From Roseibium sp. (GTDB lineage: Bacteria; Pseudomonadota; Alphaproteobacteria; Rhizobiales; Stappiaceae): a stretch of 64,000 nt of DNA. Location: the NCBI GenBank assembly GCA_017643215.1, contig JAEPNV010000014.1:1-64000 (forward strand), given 5' to 3'. Of this stretch, positions 56,450 through 64,000 are shown piece after piece. Position 1 is the first letter of the stretch. Every line of letters begins with the position of its first letter. The notes under the pieces are model-generated. The model searched no databases, had not been told where the DNA came from, and saw only the letters and a list, made by a program, of their open reading frames with translations. The translations under genes and the position numbers were made by a program.

Positions 56450-58126
56450 GTGACACCGGCAATATTCTTTCATCCGGACGGCTATTTTACCGGCGGCAAG
56501 GAGGTGGTCGGCCGCCAGGCTGCCGGCGAAAGTTTCCTGCGCGGGATCCTGTCCTACAGCACTGCTTCGGAGATCTGCATTCAGGTACCCAAAGCCCGGC
56601 AGGCAGAACAGTTCAAAGAACTCATGACTGGCCTTGGACTGGACCGGCCGGTCCAGTTCGTCGATCGGGAAAACCTCGGTCAGCTCGCCACCGTTGGCGG
56701 GTGTTATCACCCCGGTCCGGATTTGGCGCTTTTGTCGCGGGAGCGCTGCGGATTCGGCGACGCGGCGTGGTCGATCACCGGCGTGACCCATACCACCGCC
56801 ACCTTGCGGGTCATGGACGAACTGACCCAGATCATCACCGCGCCGGTTCAGCCCTGGGATGCGCTGATCTGCACGTCAACGGCGGTGAAGGCGAATGTCG
56901 AACGGGTGATGCAGGGCGAGGTTGACCGGCTGAAGGACCGGCTCGGTATCCAGAAACTGGTCCTGCCAAGATTGCCGGTGATCCCACTGGGCATTCACCC
57001 AGACGATTTTGTGTTTTCCGGGGACGATCGGGTGGCTGCCCGCCAAGCGGTCGGCGCGTCGAACAAGACCCATGTAGTATTGTATCTCGGCCGGCTGTCC
57101 TTTCACGCCAAGGCGAATCCGTTCGCCATGTACCGGGCGTTTGAGCTTGCGGCGCAAGATCTGCCGGCGGGTGAGGAGATCCTGCTGATTGAATGCGGCT
57201 GGCACGCCAATGACGGCCAAAAGGACGCATTCGACAAGGCGGCGAAACTCGCCGCGCCCTCGATCCGGACACTGACTTTGGATGGGCGGGACGCCAAAAT
57301 CCGCCGAAAGGCGTGGGCGGCGGCCGATGTGTTCTGTTCGCTCTCCGACAACATTCAGGAAACCTTCGGCATCACGCCGATCGAGGCGATGGTCGCCGGG
57401 CTTCCGGTGGTCGTCTCCGATTGGGATGGCTACAAGGAAACCGTGCGCGACGGCATTGACGGGTTCCGCGTGCCGACGATGATGCCGGCAGCCGGGCTCG
57501 GCGCGGACCTGGCGCTCCGGCACGGGCTGGAGCTGGACACCTATGACATGTATTGCGGCCAGGTGTCCTCGCTGATCGCGGTGGACATCGAGCGCACCGC
57601 CGCCGCGTTTTCCAAACTCTTTTCGTCCGAAGAGCTGCGCCGGCAGATGGGCGCGGCGGGCCGCGAGCGCGCGCGGGAGGTCTATGACTGGAAACACATC
57701 ATTCCGCAATATGAGGCGCTTTGGGCCGAACTTGATGCGGTGCGGAAGGCGGACGGGCCGAAACTGGCTCCGGCTGCGGTGCCCTGGCCGGCGCGGCCCG
57801 ATCCGTTTTTGGCCTTTGCCGCCTATCCGAGCGGTCTCTTGGGCGATGAAACGGTTCTGGAACTGGTGCCGCCCTCGGCCGGCGCGGCGATGGACCAGGT
57901 GCGCAGCTATCTCACCTTGTTTTTGGTGAACTACACGCCGCGGGTCATTCCAGCTGAAAGCGAGATCCGGCACATCTTGGCCATCGCCGAAGCCGGCCCG
58001 TCCCCGGCGCTCGCGCTCGTTTACGGTCTTTCCGAAGACCGCCGCGCCTTTGCCTTCAGAGGCCTCGCCTGGCTGGTCAAGATCGGGGTTCTTAGGGTAA
58101 GAGCTTTCCATGCACGTAATGAATGA
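56450..58126 (+). CDS. glycosyltransferase, GT4-type
   Basis: A 558-residue GT-B enzyme. The N-terminus FFHPDGYFTGGKEVVGRQAAG is the typical GT4 acceptor start. The donor domain shows VVLYLGRLSFHAKANPFAMY, the EX7E-bearing TFGITPIEAMVAGLPVVVSD and DGIDGFRVPTMMP. The C-terminal 80 residues form an extra helical piece. The start is GTG at 56450 with AAGGGG upstream, since the frame before it crosses the RTX terminator. It overlaps the methyltransferase gene (ATGA). Position suggests surface-protein glycosylation. Confidence 0.87.
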   Translation: MTPAIFFHPDGYFTGGKEVVGRQAAGESFLRGILSYSTASEICIQVPKARQAEQFKELMTGLGLDRPVQFVDRENLGQLATVGGCYHPGPDLALLSRERCGFGDAAWSITGVTHTTATLRVMDELTQIITAPVQPWDALICTSTAVKANVERVMQGEVDRLKDRLGIQKLVLPRLPVIPLGIHPDDFVFSGDDRVAARQAVGASNKTHVVLYLGRLSFHAKANPFAMYRAFELAAQDLPAGEEILLIECGWHANDGQKDAFDKAAKLAAPSIRTLTLDGRDAKIRRKAWAAADVFCSLSDNIQETFGITPIEAMVAGLPVVVSDWDGYKETVRDGIDGFRVPTMMPAAGLGADLALRHGLELDTYDMYCGQVSSLIAVDIERTAAAFSKLFSSEELRRQMGAAGRERAREVYDWKHIIPQYEALWAELDAVRKADGPKLAPAAVPWPARPDPFLAFAAYPSGLLGDETVLELVPPSAGAAMDQVRSYLTLFLVNYTPRVIPAESEIRHILAIAEAGPSPALALVYGLSEDRRAFAFRGLAWLVKIGVLRVRAFHARNE

Positions 58127-59664
58127 GCGCGGGAAAGCGAATGGCGGACTGGTCATCGGGGTATGTATCTGAAATCGATTATACGCACGGGTATTATTCG
58201 GAACTCTGTCCGGGTCGCGCCCAAACGGCGGTTTTAACCGCGGGCTACAAGGCGCCGGCTCTGACGCGGATCTGCGAACTCGGCTGCGGCCAGGGGTTTT
58301 CAAGCAACCTTCACGCGGCGGCCAATCCCGGGATCGAATTTCACGCAACGGATTTCAATCCCGGTCAGATCGCCAACGCGCGCGCGCTGGCAGCAGATGC
58401 CGGTACGCACAACGTCACCTTTTATGACACGGCCTTTGCCGATTTCGCGGAGGAGCCGGGGCTTCCTGACCAATTCGATGTCATCGCGCTGCATGGTATC
58501 TACAGCTGGATCAGCCCGGAAAACCGCCAGGCGATCATTGATTTCATTGCCGAAAAACTTGCCATCGGCGGTCTCGTCTATATCAGCTACAACGCCCTGC
58601 CCGGGTGGGCGGCGGCGATGCCGCTGCGCCGTTTGATGGTTGATCACGCCGCGAGGTCAAACGGTCCGATCCTGCCGCGGATCGGCGAAGCGCTGGACTT
58701 TGCGGACAAGATGGCGGGGCAGGCCAAATATTTCACCGCCAATCCAGTATTGAAGGAACGGCTGGAGAAGCTCAAGGGCCAGTCGCGCCATTATCTCGCC
58801 CATGAGTATTTCAACCGGGACTGGACACCGTTTTATTTTGCTGATGTGGCCGCCGACATGGCCGAAGCCAAGCTGAGCTTTGTCGGGTCGGCCCATATTG
58901 TCGATCAGATCGACGCCATCAATCTGACCAAGGACCAGCAGGCACTGCTTTCTGCCGAGCCTGATCGGATCCGCCGGGAAGGCTTGAAGGATTTCATCAT
59001 CAACCAGCAGTTCCGGCGCGATGTTTACATCAAGGGCCCCCAAAAGCACGACCTTCTGTCGGTCCGCGATGCCTGGTCGGCGACCCGGTTCGCACTGTCG
59101 ATCGGGCGGGACGATGTGCCGATGAAAGTGACCGGTGCGCTCGGGGAAGCGGACCTTCAGCCTGATGTCTACACGCCGCTTCTTGATGCCTTGGCAAACG
59201 GTCCGGCGAGCGTTGATCAGATGATGCGTGCCGACAAGAAGATCGCGGATCTCGGCTGGCCCCGCCTGATGCAGGCCATGGCGATCTTATCAGGCTCGGG
59301 CAATGTCCATCCGTGTTTGCCAGCGAACGGTGAAGCGGACCGGGCGGCGCGGACGCGAGCGTTCAACGCCGCCGTCTGCGCCCGGGCCAAAACCTCGACC
59401 AGTCTCAATTATCTGGCTTCTCCGGTCACTGGCGGGGGGATTCCGGTTGACCGGTTCGGCCAATTGTTTCTCGGTTGCCGGCAGGCCGACGAGCCGGATC
59501 CTGTCGCCTCGGTCTGGTCGTTGTTGAAGCTGCAGAACCAGCGCGTCGTCAAGGATGGAAAACCGCTGCAATCGGAGGCGGAGACCGTGACCGAATTGAA
59601 ACAGCGTCTTGCTGAATTTGAGGAAAACCGCCTGCCGGTGCTCATGAAGCTTGGCATTGCCTAG
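58123..59664 (+). CDS. SAM methyltransferase with methyltransferase regulatory domain
   Basis: A 513-residue protein. The N-terminal class I methyltransferase domain (about 40-190) has motif I ICELGCGQGFSSNLHAAANP and FDVIALHGIYSWIS. It is followed by the methyltransferase regulatory domain (HYLAHEYFNRDWTPFYFADV region, about 215-300) and a helical C-terminus. This combination is found with glycosyltransferases and surface-protein loci. It starts within the stop of the glycosyltransferase gene (ATGA at 58123-58126). Substrate unknown; a glycan or protein side chain is plausible. Confidence 0.87.
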   Translation: MSAGKRMADWSSGYVSEIDYTHGYYSELCPGRAQTAVLTAGYKAPALTRICELGCGQGFSSNLHAAANPGIEFHATDFNPGQIANARALAADAGTHNVTFYDTAFADFAEEPGLPDQFDVIALHGIYSWISPENRQAIIDFIAEKLAIGGLVYISYNALPGWAAAMPLRRLMVDHAARSNGPILPRIGEALDFADKMAGQAKYFTANPVLKERLEKLKGQSRHYLAHEYFNRDWTPFYFADVAADMAEAKLSFVGSAHIVDQIDAINLTKDQQALLSAEPDRIRREGLKDFIINQQFRRDVYIKGPQKHDLLSVRDAWSATRFALSIGRDDVPMKVTGALGEADLQPDVYTPLLDALANGPASVDQMMRADKKIADLGWPRLMQAMAILSGSGNVHPCLPANGEADRAARTRAFNAAVCARAKTSTSLNYLASPVTGGGIPVDRFGQLFLGCRQADEPDPVASVWSLLKLQNQRVVKDGKPLQSEAETVTELKQRLAEFEENRLPVLMKLGIA

Positions 59665-59781
59665 CCATTTGCGGTTAGCTGAGAAAAGCCGCGATACGGC
59701 ACCTCTCTGACGCGCAAATGCCCTCGCGGTATTGAGCGGGTATCCGGAATCGGCCCTGGCGCGGGACTGCGAATAGAGCCC

Positions 59782-60714
59782 ATGACGCTGTTTCTGACCT
59801 ATTCGCTCGCTGACCGTTTCGTGGAAGGGCCCAACGGCGACGAGCTTTGGCCCGCGAGCGTGTTTGGCGCGAGATTCGCCGACACATTCGAAAGCGCGGT
59901 CGCCTGGCTGAACTCGCGTCTTGACCTCACAATCCTGGAAGTTCCGGCGTCCGGGACCACTTTCGGCGTGGACACGGCCGGTGATATTGCCGTTCATGGC
60001 GGCCGGATTGACGGCCCCAACCGGGTCCTCGCCCAAACCGTCATTTTCGGCGGCGGGCCGACGGCGATTGGCGATCAGATTTATGACATTGCCGACGGAC
60101 TTTGGTGGATCAATCCCGATACAGCCTTTCATGTCATGCTGCATGAACTGGTTCATTCAATCGGCCACCTGAACGGAAACGGTGGGCACCATTCGGGAAA
60201 TCCGAACCATCTGATGTGGCCTGGTATTTCCTACCGCAATCCAAAGGACGGGTTGGCGTCGGATGAACTGGTCCGGTACGCGGAGACCCTCGGATACGGT
60301 TATGATCCGGAAAACCATGTGAAAATAGATGGTTACGAAGGCCAGATCTACGGCCTATACGAGTTGGTGTTGGGCCGGCCGCCGGATAACGCGGGATTTG
60401 TTCATCACGCGAAGAAACTCACCGGCTGGCAGACCCCGCAACTCACGATCGAGGACCTGTACAGCGCACTTATGACCTCAGTTGAGGCCGAGGCCCGCTT
60501 TGGCCGGTTCGACAACGAGGATTTTGTCGAAGAGCTCTATATGCAGGCCTTGAAACGGCCGGCTGCACCGGACGAGGTGAGCGAGTGGGTCAAGCGTCTT
60601 GAGACCGGTGAGGCCGACCGGGCGGACGTGGCCGCCGACATTGGCCTTTCAGTGGAATATGTCTTCAGCCTCCACACGGCTTTCGAACAGCACATGTGGT
60701 ACGAAGTCGCCTGA
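59782..60714 (+). CDS. metzincin-like zinc protease with DUF4214 repeats
   Basis: A 310-residue protein. Residues 1 to about 155 resemble a metzincin catalytic domain: HELVHSIGH (His121, Glu122, His125, then His129) with a Met-turn-like NHLMWPG (Met145). The canonical third ligand of HExxHxxGxxH would be residue 131, which is Asn; His129, His136 or His137 may substitute. Residues about 185-305 are two DUF4214 units (GLYELVLGRPPDNAGF, ELYMQALKRPAAPDEV), as at the N-terminus of the RTX protein. There is no Sec signal, so it may share the type I exporter. It is 117 nt after the methyltransferase gene. Confidence 0.78.
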   Translation: MTLFLTYSLADRFVEGPNGDELWPASVFGARFADTFESAVAWLNSRLDLTILEVPASGTTFGVDTAGDIAVHGGRIDGPNRVLAQTVIFGGGPTAIGDQIYDIADGLWWINPDTAFHVMLHELVHSIGHLNGNGGHHSGNPNHLMWPGISYRNPKDGLASDELVRYAETLGYGYDPENHVKIDGYEGQIYGLYELVLGRPPDNAGFVHHAKKLTGWQTPQLTIEDLYSALMTSVEAEARFGRFDNEDFVEELYMQALKRPAAPDEVSEWVKRLETGEADRADVAADIGLSVEYVFSLHTAFEQHMWYEVA

Positions 60715-60779
60715 CGGCAACCACACCGCCCGCCGGTGCGTGGCGCAACTCCTTCACCAAAGGCCAACCCGTTTTCCCC

Positions 60780-62567
60780 CTATCGGCCAATCGCGTAGGC
60801 CTGCATCAGCCGCGGCGTGGCCGCGGCCTTCAGCAGTCCATTGGTTTCACGCTTTGCGGCCGTCAGGCGGCCGACCGTCCATTCATCGGCAATTTCCAGC
60901 GCGTGCCCCCGGGCGGTGAGGGCCGACAGGGTTTCTCGCGGAAAGTTCTTCTCCGCCATGAGATGACCCGGCTGGCGCTGACGCGGATGAAACGACGTTG
61001 GAAAGTGGGTCGTGTGAAACAGTGGCTGGTCAATCGCCTCCTGAAGGTTCAGCCCGAAATGAACAAGGCGGAGGAACAGTGCCAGTTGCCATTGATCCTG
61101 TTGATCGCCGCCCGGCGTTCCAAAGGAAAGCGCGGTGCCGTCCTCGTGAAACGCGAGGCTGGGAGACAAGGTGGTGCGCGGCCGTTTGCCCGGCGCCAAG
61201 GATCCGGGCAAGCCGTCTTGCAGCCAGAACATTTGCGCTCTTGAGTTCAGACTGAATCCGAGGCCGGGGATGACCGGCGAGGATTGCAGCCAGCCGCCGG
61301 ACGGGGTCGCGGAGACGATGTTGCCCCATCGGTCGATGACGTCGATATGAACCGTATCGCCGCGCCGCTCCGACAAATGCGCCATGGTCGGCTCATAGAT
61401 CCCCCGGTCGGCGATGCCGGCGCGCTCGATGACGGCCATGGTTTGGGCGACCTGATCCTCGTAGCCGGCCAGGACCCCGGGACGGAGATCGAAAGAGGCC
61501 TGGTCGGCAATGAGGTTCCGGCGGGCGGCGTTGTAATCTTCTGAAAGCAGCGCGCTGAGCGGAACGTCCACAAAATCCGGGTCGCCGTAATAGATTTCAC
61601 GGTCCGCGTAGGCCAGCTTCATCGCCTCGGTGACCAGATGGACGAACTGATCGCCAACCGGATCAATCGCGGAAAGATCCAAACCTTTCAGCAAGGCAAG
61701 AGACTGCAGGAGCACCGGGCCTTGCCCCCAGGCGCTGGTCTTGGCAATTGTCCAGCCGTGATAGGTGTCGGTGAGGGGATCTTCATAGGTTGCGCTCCAG
61801 CGGGCAAGATCATCGACTGTGAGAACGCCTTTGTGACGTTCGCCCGAGCCGTCCATCGCTTCTGTCTGGTCGACAAAACGCCCGATTTTTTCGGCAACAA
61901 AGCCGCGATAAAAACTGTCCCGCGCCGCCTCGATCTGGTTTTCACGGCCGGTCTTGCTTTCTGCTTCCGCCAAAAGCCGGGTCCAGGTGGCGGCCAAGAC
62001 CGGGTTCTTAAACACCTCATCGGGATCAGGCGTTCGGCCGCGCGGACACCAGGTGGCGTGGGATGTCGGCCATTCGGTCTCAAAGAACCCGGCGAGCCCG
62101 CCAATGGTGGCGCTGACGCGCGCAAGAAGCGGGTGACCGTGTTCGGCATAGTGGATCGCGGGTTCAAGAATCTCGCGCAGCGGCAGACTGCCATGGTCGC
62201 GCAGCATCAGCATCCAGCCGTCAAAGGCCCCTGGAATAACGGTGGCCAGCATTCCGTTGCCGGGAATGAGATCAAGGCCTTGTGTTTTATAGTGGTCGAT
62301 CGTCGCACCGGCGGGGGCGGGGCCCTGTCCGCAGACCACCTTCGTCTCGCCGGTTGCGGCCGAATGGAACAGGACCGGCAGATCGCCGCCCGGGCCGTTG
62401 AGATGGGGTTCGATCACCTGGAGCACCAAGCCGGTCGCCGTGGCCGCGTCAAACGCATTGCCGCCTTTTTCCAGGATGCTCATTCCGACCGCCGATGCGA
62501 TCCAATGGGTGGACGTCACGACACCGAATGTGCCCTTGATTTCCGGCCGGGTGGTGAAGATGGACAT
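60780..62567 (-). CDS. gamma-glutamyltransferase family protein
   Basis: A 595-residue Ntn-hydrolase precursor. The autoprocessing threonine is in RRGDTVHIDVIDRWGNIVSA, and the substrate-binding region PSGGWLQSSPVIPGLGFSLN and GKRPRTTLSPSLAF follows. There is no signal peptide, so it is probably cytoplasmic, unlike E. coli Ggt; relatives include cephalosporin-acylase-like and oxamate-type enzymes. AAGGGAG precedes the ATG. It is 25 nt downstream of a peptide-type ABC permease gene on the same strand, suggesting uptake and hydrolysis of gamma-glutamyl compounds. Confidence 0.9.
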   Translation of the reverse strand: MSIFTTRPEIKGTFGVVTSTHWIASAVGMSILEKGGNAFDAATATGLVLQVIEPHLNGPGGDLPVLFHSAATGETKVVCGQGPAPAGATIDHYKTQGLDLIPGNGMLATVIPGAFDGWMLMLRDHGSLPLREILEPAIHYAEHGHPLLARVSATIGGLAGFFETEWPTSHATWCPRGRTPDPDEVFKNPVLAATWTRLLAEAESKTGRENQIEAARDSFYRGFVAEKIGRFVDQTEAMDGSGERHKGVLTVDDLARWSATYEDPLTDTYHGWTIAKTSAWGQGPVLLQSLALLKGLDLSAIDPVGDQFVHLVTEAMKLAYADREIYYGDPDFVDVPLSALLSEDYNAARRNLIADQASFDLRPGVLAGYEDQVAQTMAVIERAGIADRGIYEPTMAHLSERRGDTVHIDVIDRWGNIVSATPSGGWLQSSPVIPGLGFSLNSRAQMFWLQDGLPGSLAPGKRPRTTLSPSLAFHEDGTALSFGTPGGDQQDQWQLALFLRLVHFGLNLQEAIDQPLFHTTHFPTSFHPRQRQPGHLMAEKNFPRETLSALTARGHALEIADEWTVGRLTAAKRETNGLLKAAATPRLMQAYAIGR

Positions 62568-62592
62568 GGGGCTCCCTTTTGGATTTGTTTTA

Positions 62593-63468
62593 TCAGTCTT
62601 CGCGCGGGTCCAGGGCGTCGCGCAAACCGTCGCCGAGCAGATTGAACCCGAGGACGACGAGGAAAATCGCGGCGCCGGGCCACCAGGCCATCCAGGGCGC
62701 CTGTTCCATGAAGTTTTTCGCGACGTTCAGCATCGATCCCCAGCTTGGCGCGGGCGGTTGCTGGCCAAGACCCAAAAAGGACAGGCTGGCCTCGGCGATA
62801 ATCGCGGTTGCGACTGTAAGTGTCGCTTGAACGAGCACCGGCGCGAAGACATTCGGCAGTACATAGCGGCTCATGATCGCGAAATTGGTCAAACCGATCG
62901 CATGGGCGCCTTCGACATAGTCCTCGGTCTTGACGGACAAGACCTGGCCGCGGGTCAGCCGGATGAAGATCGGCATGGCGGACAGACCAATCGCGATCAT
63001 CGCGTTCGTCAGGCTTGGACCCAAGAAGGCGGCCAGGGCGATGGCCAGGATCAGAAATGGTGTCGCCAGAAGAGCATCCGTGATCCGTGAAATGATCTGG
63101 TCGATCCAGCCGCCGAAATAGCCTGAAATCAGCCCGAAGGGTACGCCGATCAGGACCGCGATCAGGACAGATACGACACCGGCCATCAGCGAAGCCTGCG
63201 CCCCCCAGATCATCCGCGACAGGATATCCCGGCCGATCTCGTCGGTCCCCAGCCAGTAGGCCGCCGAGGGCGCCTCGCGAACAGCGGTCCAACTCGTGGC
63301 TGTTGGATCCGCGATCGGAAGGATCGGCGCGGCGATCGCGATCACAATGAAGAACGAAACGATGACCATGCCCAATAGGGCACTCTTGCTCGACCGGAGC
63401 TTCTTCCAGGCCCGGTTTTCAAGTTCGACCGTGTTCTGCGCGGGTGTGAGGTCTGACGCGGCCGTCAT
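62593..63468 (-). CDS. dipeptide/oligopeptide ABC transporter permease (DppC-like)
   Basis: A 291-residue inner-membrane permease with an N-terminal helix (LLGMVIVSFFIVIAIAAPIL), the DppC/OppC motif YWLGTDEIGRDILSRMIWGA, about six helices and the EAA loop (AHAIGLTNFAIMSRYVLPN). The start at 63468 shares a base with the upstream permease stop (TAATG); the frame is open to 63555. It works with the DppB-like partner; ATPases and binding protein lie outside the window. Confidence 0.92.
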   Translation of the reverse strand: MTAASDLTPAQNTVELENRAWKKLRSSKSALLGMVIVSFFIVIAIAAPILPIADPTATSWTAVREAPSAAYWLGTDEIGRDILSRMIWGAQASLMAGVVSVLIAVLIGVPFGLISGYFGGWIDQIISRITDALLATPFLILAIALAAFLGPSLTNAMIAIGLSAMPIFIRLTRGQVLSVKTEDYVEGAHAIGLTNFAIMSRYVLPNVFAPVLVQATLTVATAIIAEASLSFLGLGQQPPAPSWGSMLNVAKNFMEQAPWMAWWPGAAIFLVVLGFNLLGDGLRDALDPRED

Positions 63469-64000
63469 TAGAGGCTGCTCCTCATGCGCGGGTTCAGCAG
63501 GAAGTAGAGAACGTCGGCAATGAGGTTCATCAGGATGAACCCCGCCGCGGTGCACATCACAACACCCTGGACGACCGCGTAATCGCGGGTGAACACGGCG
63601 TCGACAATCAACTTTCCAAAGCCGGGAATTGTGAAAATCTGTTCGGTCAACACCGCTCCGGCAAGGAGCTCACCAAACAAGAGGGCGCTCAAGGTGACGA
63701 TGGGCAGCAAAGCGTTGCGGAAGGCGTGCTTGATGACAACGACCCGCTCATGCAGCCCCTTGGCCCGCGCCGTGCGAACGTAGTCCGCTTTCAAAACGCC
63801 GAGCATGGCCGAGCGTGTATGGCGCATCAAGGTGGCCGCCAATGCGGTTCCCAGCACGAACGCCGGCATGATCATGGTTTCAAACGAGCGAACGGGATCG
63901 ACGAACGGCGACTCGTAACCGGACGCGGGCAACCATCCGAGCTGAACCGATACCAGCATGATCAACATGATGCCGAGCCAGAAATTCGGGATCGACAGGC
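63468..64000 (-). CDS. dipeptide/oligopeptide ABC transporter permease (DppB-like), 3' part
   Basis: C-terminal 176 or so residues of a DppB/OppB-type permease. The frame is open past the right edge and the start is outside. Motifs LSIPNFWLGIMLIML, the EAA loop (RTARAKGLHERVVVIKHAFR) and the C-terminal INLIADVLYFLLNPRMR-like ending (here MNLIADVLYFLLNPRMRSSL) are typical. It is first of the visible permease pair in the operon with dppC-like and gamma-glutamyltransferase genes. Confidence 0.92.
   Translation of the reverse strand, partial: LSIPNFWLGIMLIMLVSVQLGWLPASGYESPFVDPVRSFETMIMPAFVLGTALAATLMRHTRSAMLGVLKADYVRTARAKGLHERVVVIKHAFRNALLPIVTLSALLFGELLAGAVLTEQIFTIPGFGKLIVDAVFTRDYAVVQGVVMCTAAGFILMNLIADVLYFLLNPRMRSSL

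Overview
The window reads as a chromosomal segment of a GC-rich alphaproteobacterium, probably of the Hyphomicrobiales/Rhodobacterales type. The signs are high third-position GC, a hybrid aerobic paa system, a CioAB-type oxidase, a PrtD/HlyD type I exporter with SapC, and long operons built from ATGA/TGATG overlaps. The genus cannot be fixed from sequence alone. I saw no rRNA, tRNA, CRISPR array, IS element or prophage.

Region 1 (1-8387) is phenylacetate catabolism. The + strand carries the end of paaC, then paaD, paaE, an extra PaaA/PaaC-type ferritin-like protein and paaZ. The - strand carries paaG-paaI-paaK-paaR. The two blocks converge at about 4.95 kb. ACCG-NN-CGGT palindromes ahead of paaG are candidate PaaR operators. 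Region 2 (8.6-15.4 kb) holds a small membrane-protein pair, a NitT/TauT-type ABC importer, the cytochrome bd/CIO oxidase cydAB, and a 5'-truncated lytic transglycosylase remnant.

Region 3 (15.4-26.7 kb) is a tryptophan-to-anthranilate-to-2-aminobenzoyl-CoA pathway: kynB, kynA and kynU, then the CoA ligase abmG and the two-domain flavoenzyme abmA. It also has beta-oxidation-like enzymes (SDR, enoyl-CoA hydratase, acyl-CoA dehydrogenase), a cupin, a RidA protein and an in-operon MarR regulator. A near-perfect 34-bp palindrome sits in the divergent abmA/kynB promoter and is the obvious operator candidate. Just beyond lies a DUF1194 protein and then a 1070-residue self-sufficient reductive dehalogenase (27.8-31.0 kb) with two RdhA-like repeats, two 4Fe-4S sites and a fused FMN/NAD/2Fe-2S reductase. 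Its position invites the hypothesis that halogenated tryptophan or anthranilate derivatives are handled here.

Region 4 (31.0-42.7 kb) is a capsule or surface polysaccharide locus: two unknown proteins, gmd and an RMD-like reductase (the GDP-D-rhamnose route), a KpsE/KpsM/KpsT exporter, an FkbM methyltransferase and two glycosyltransferases.

Region 5 (42.8-60.7 kb) looks like one surface-protein system. It has an XRE regulator, a 498-residue orphan protein, a type I ABC exporter and its HlyD partner, SapC, two small conserved proteins, a TPR-glycosyltransferase, and a 1187-residue DUF4214/RTX protein that is probably S-layer-like. Two further modifying enzymes follow (glycosyltransferase and methyltransferase). 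Last is a metzincin-like protease that carries the same DUF4214 repeats as the RTX protein. Region 6 (60.8-64.0 kb) is a gamma-glutamyltransferase with a Dpp-type peptide ABC permease pair running off the right edge.
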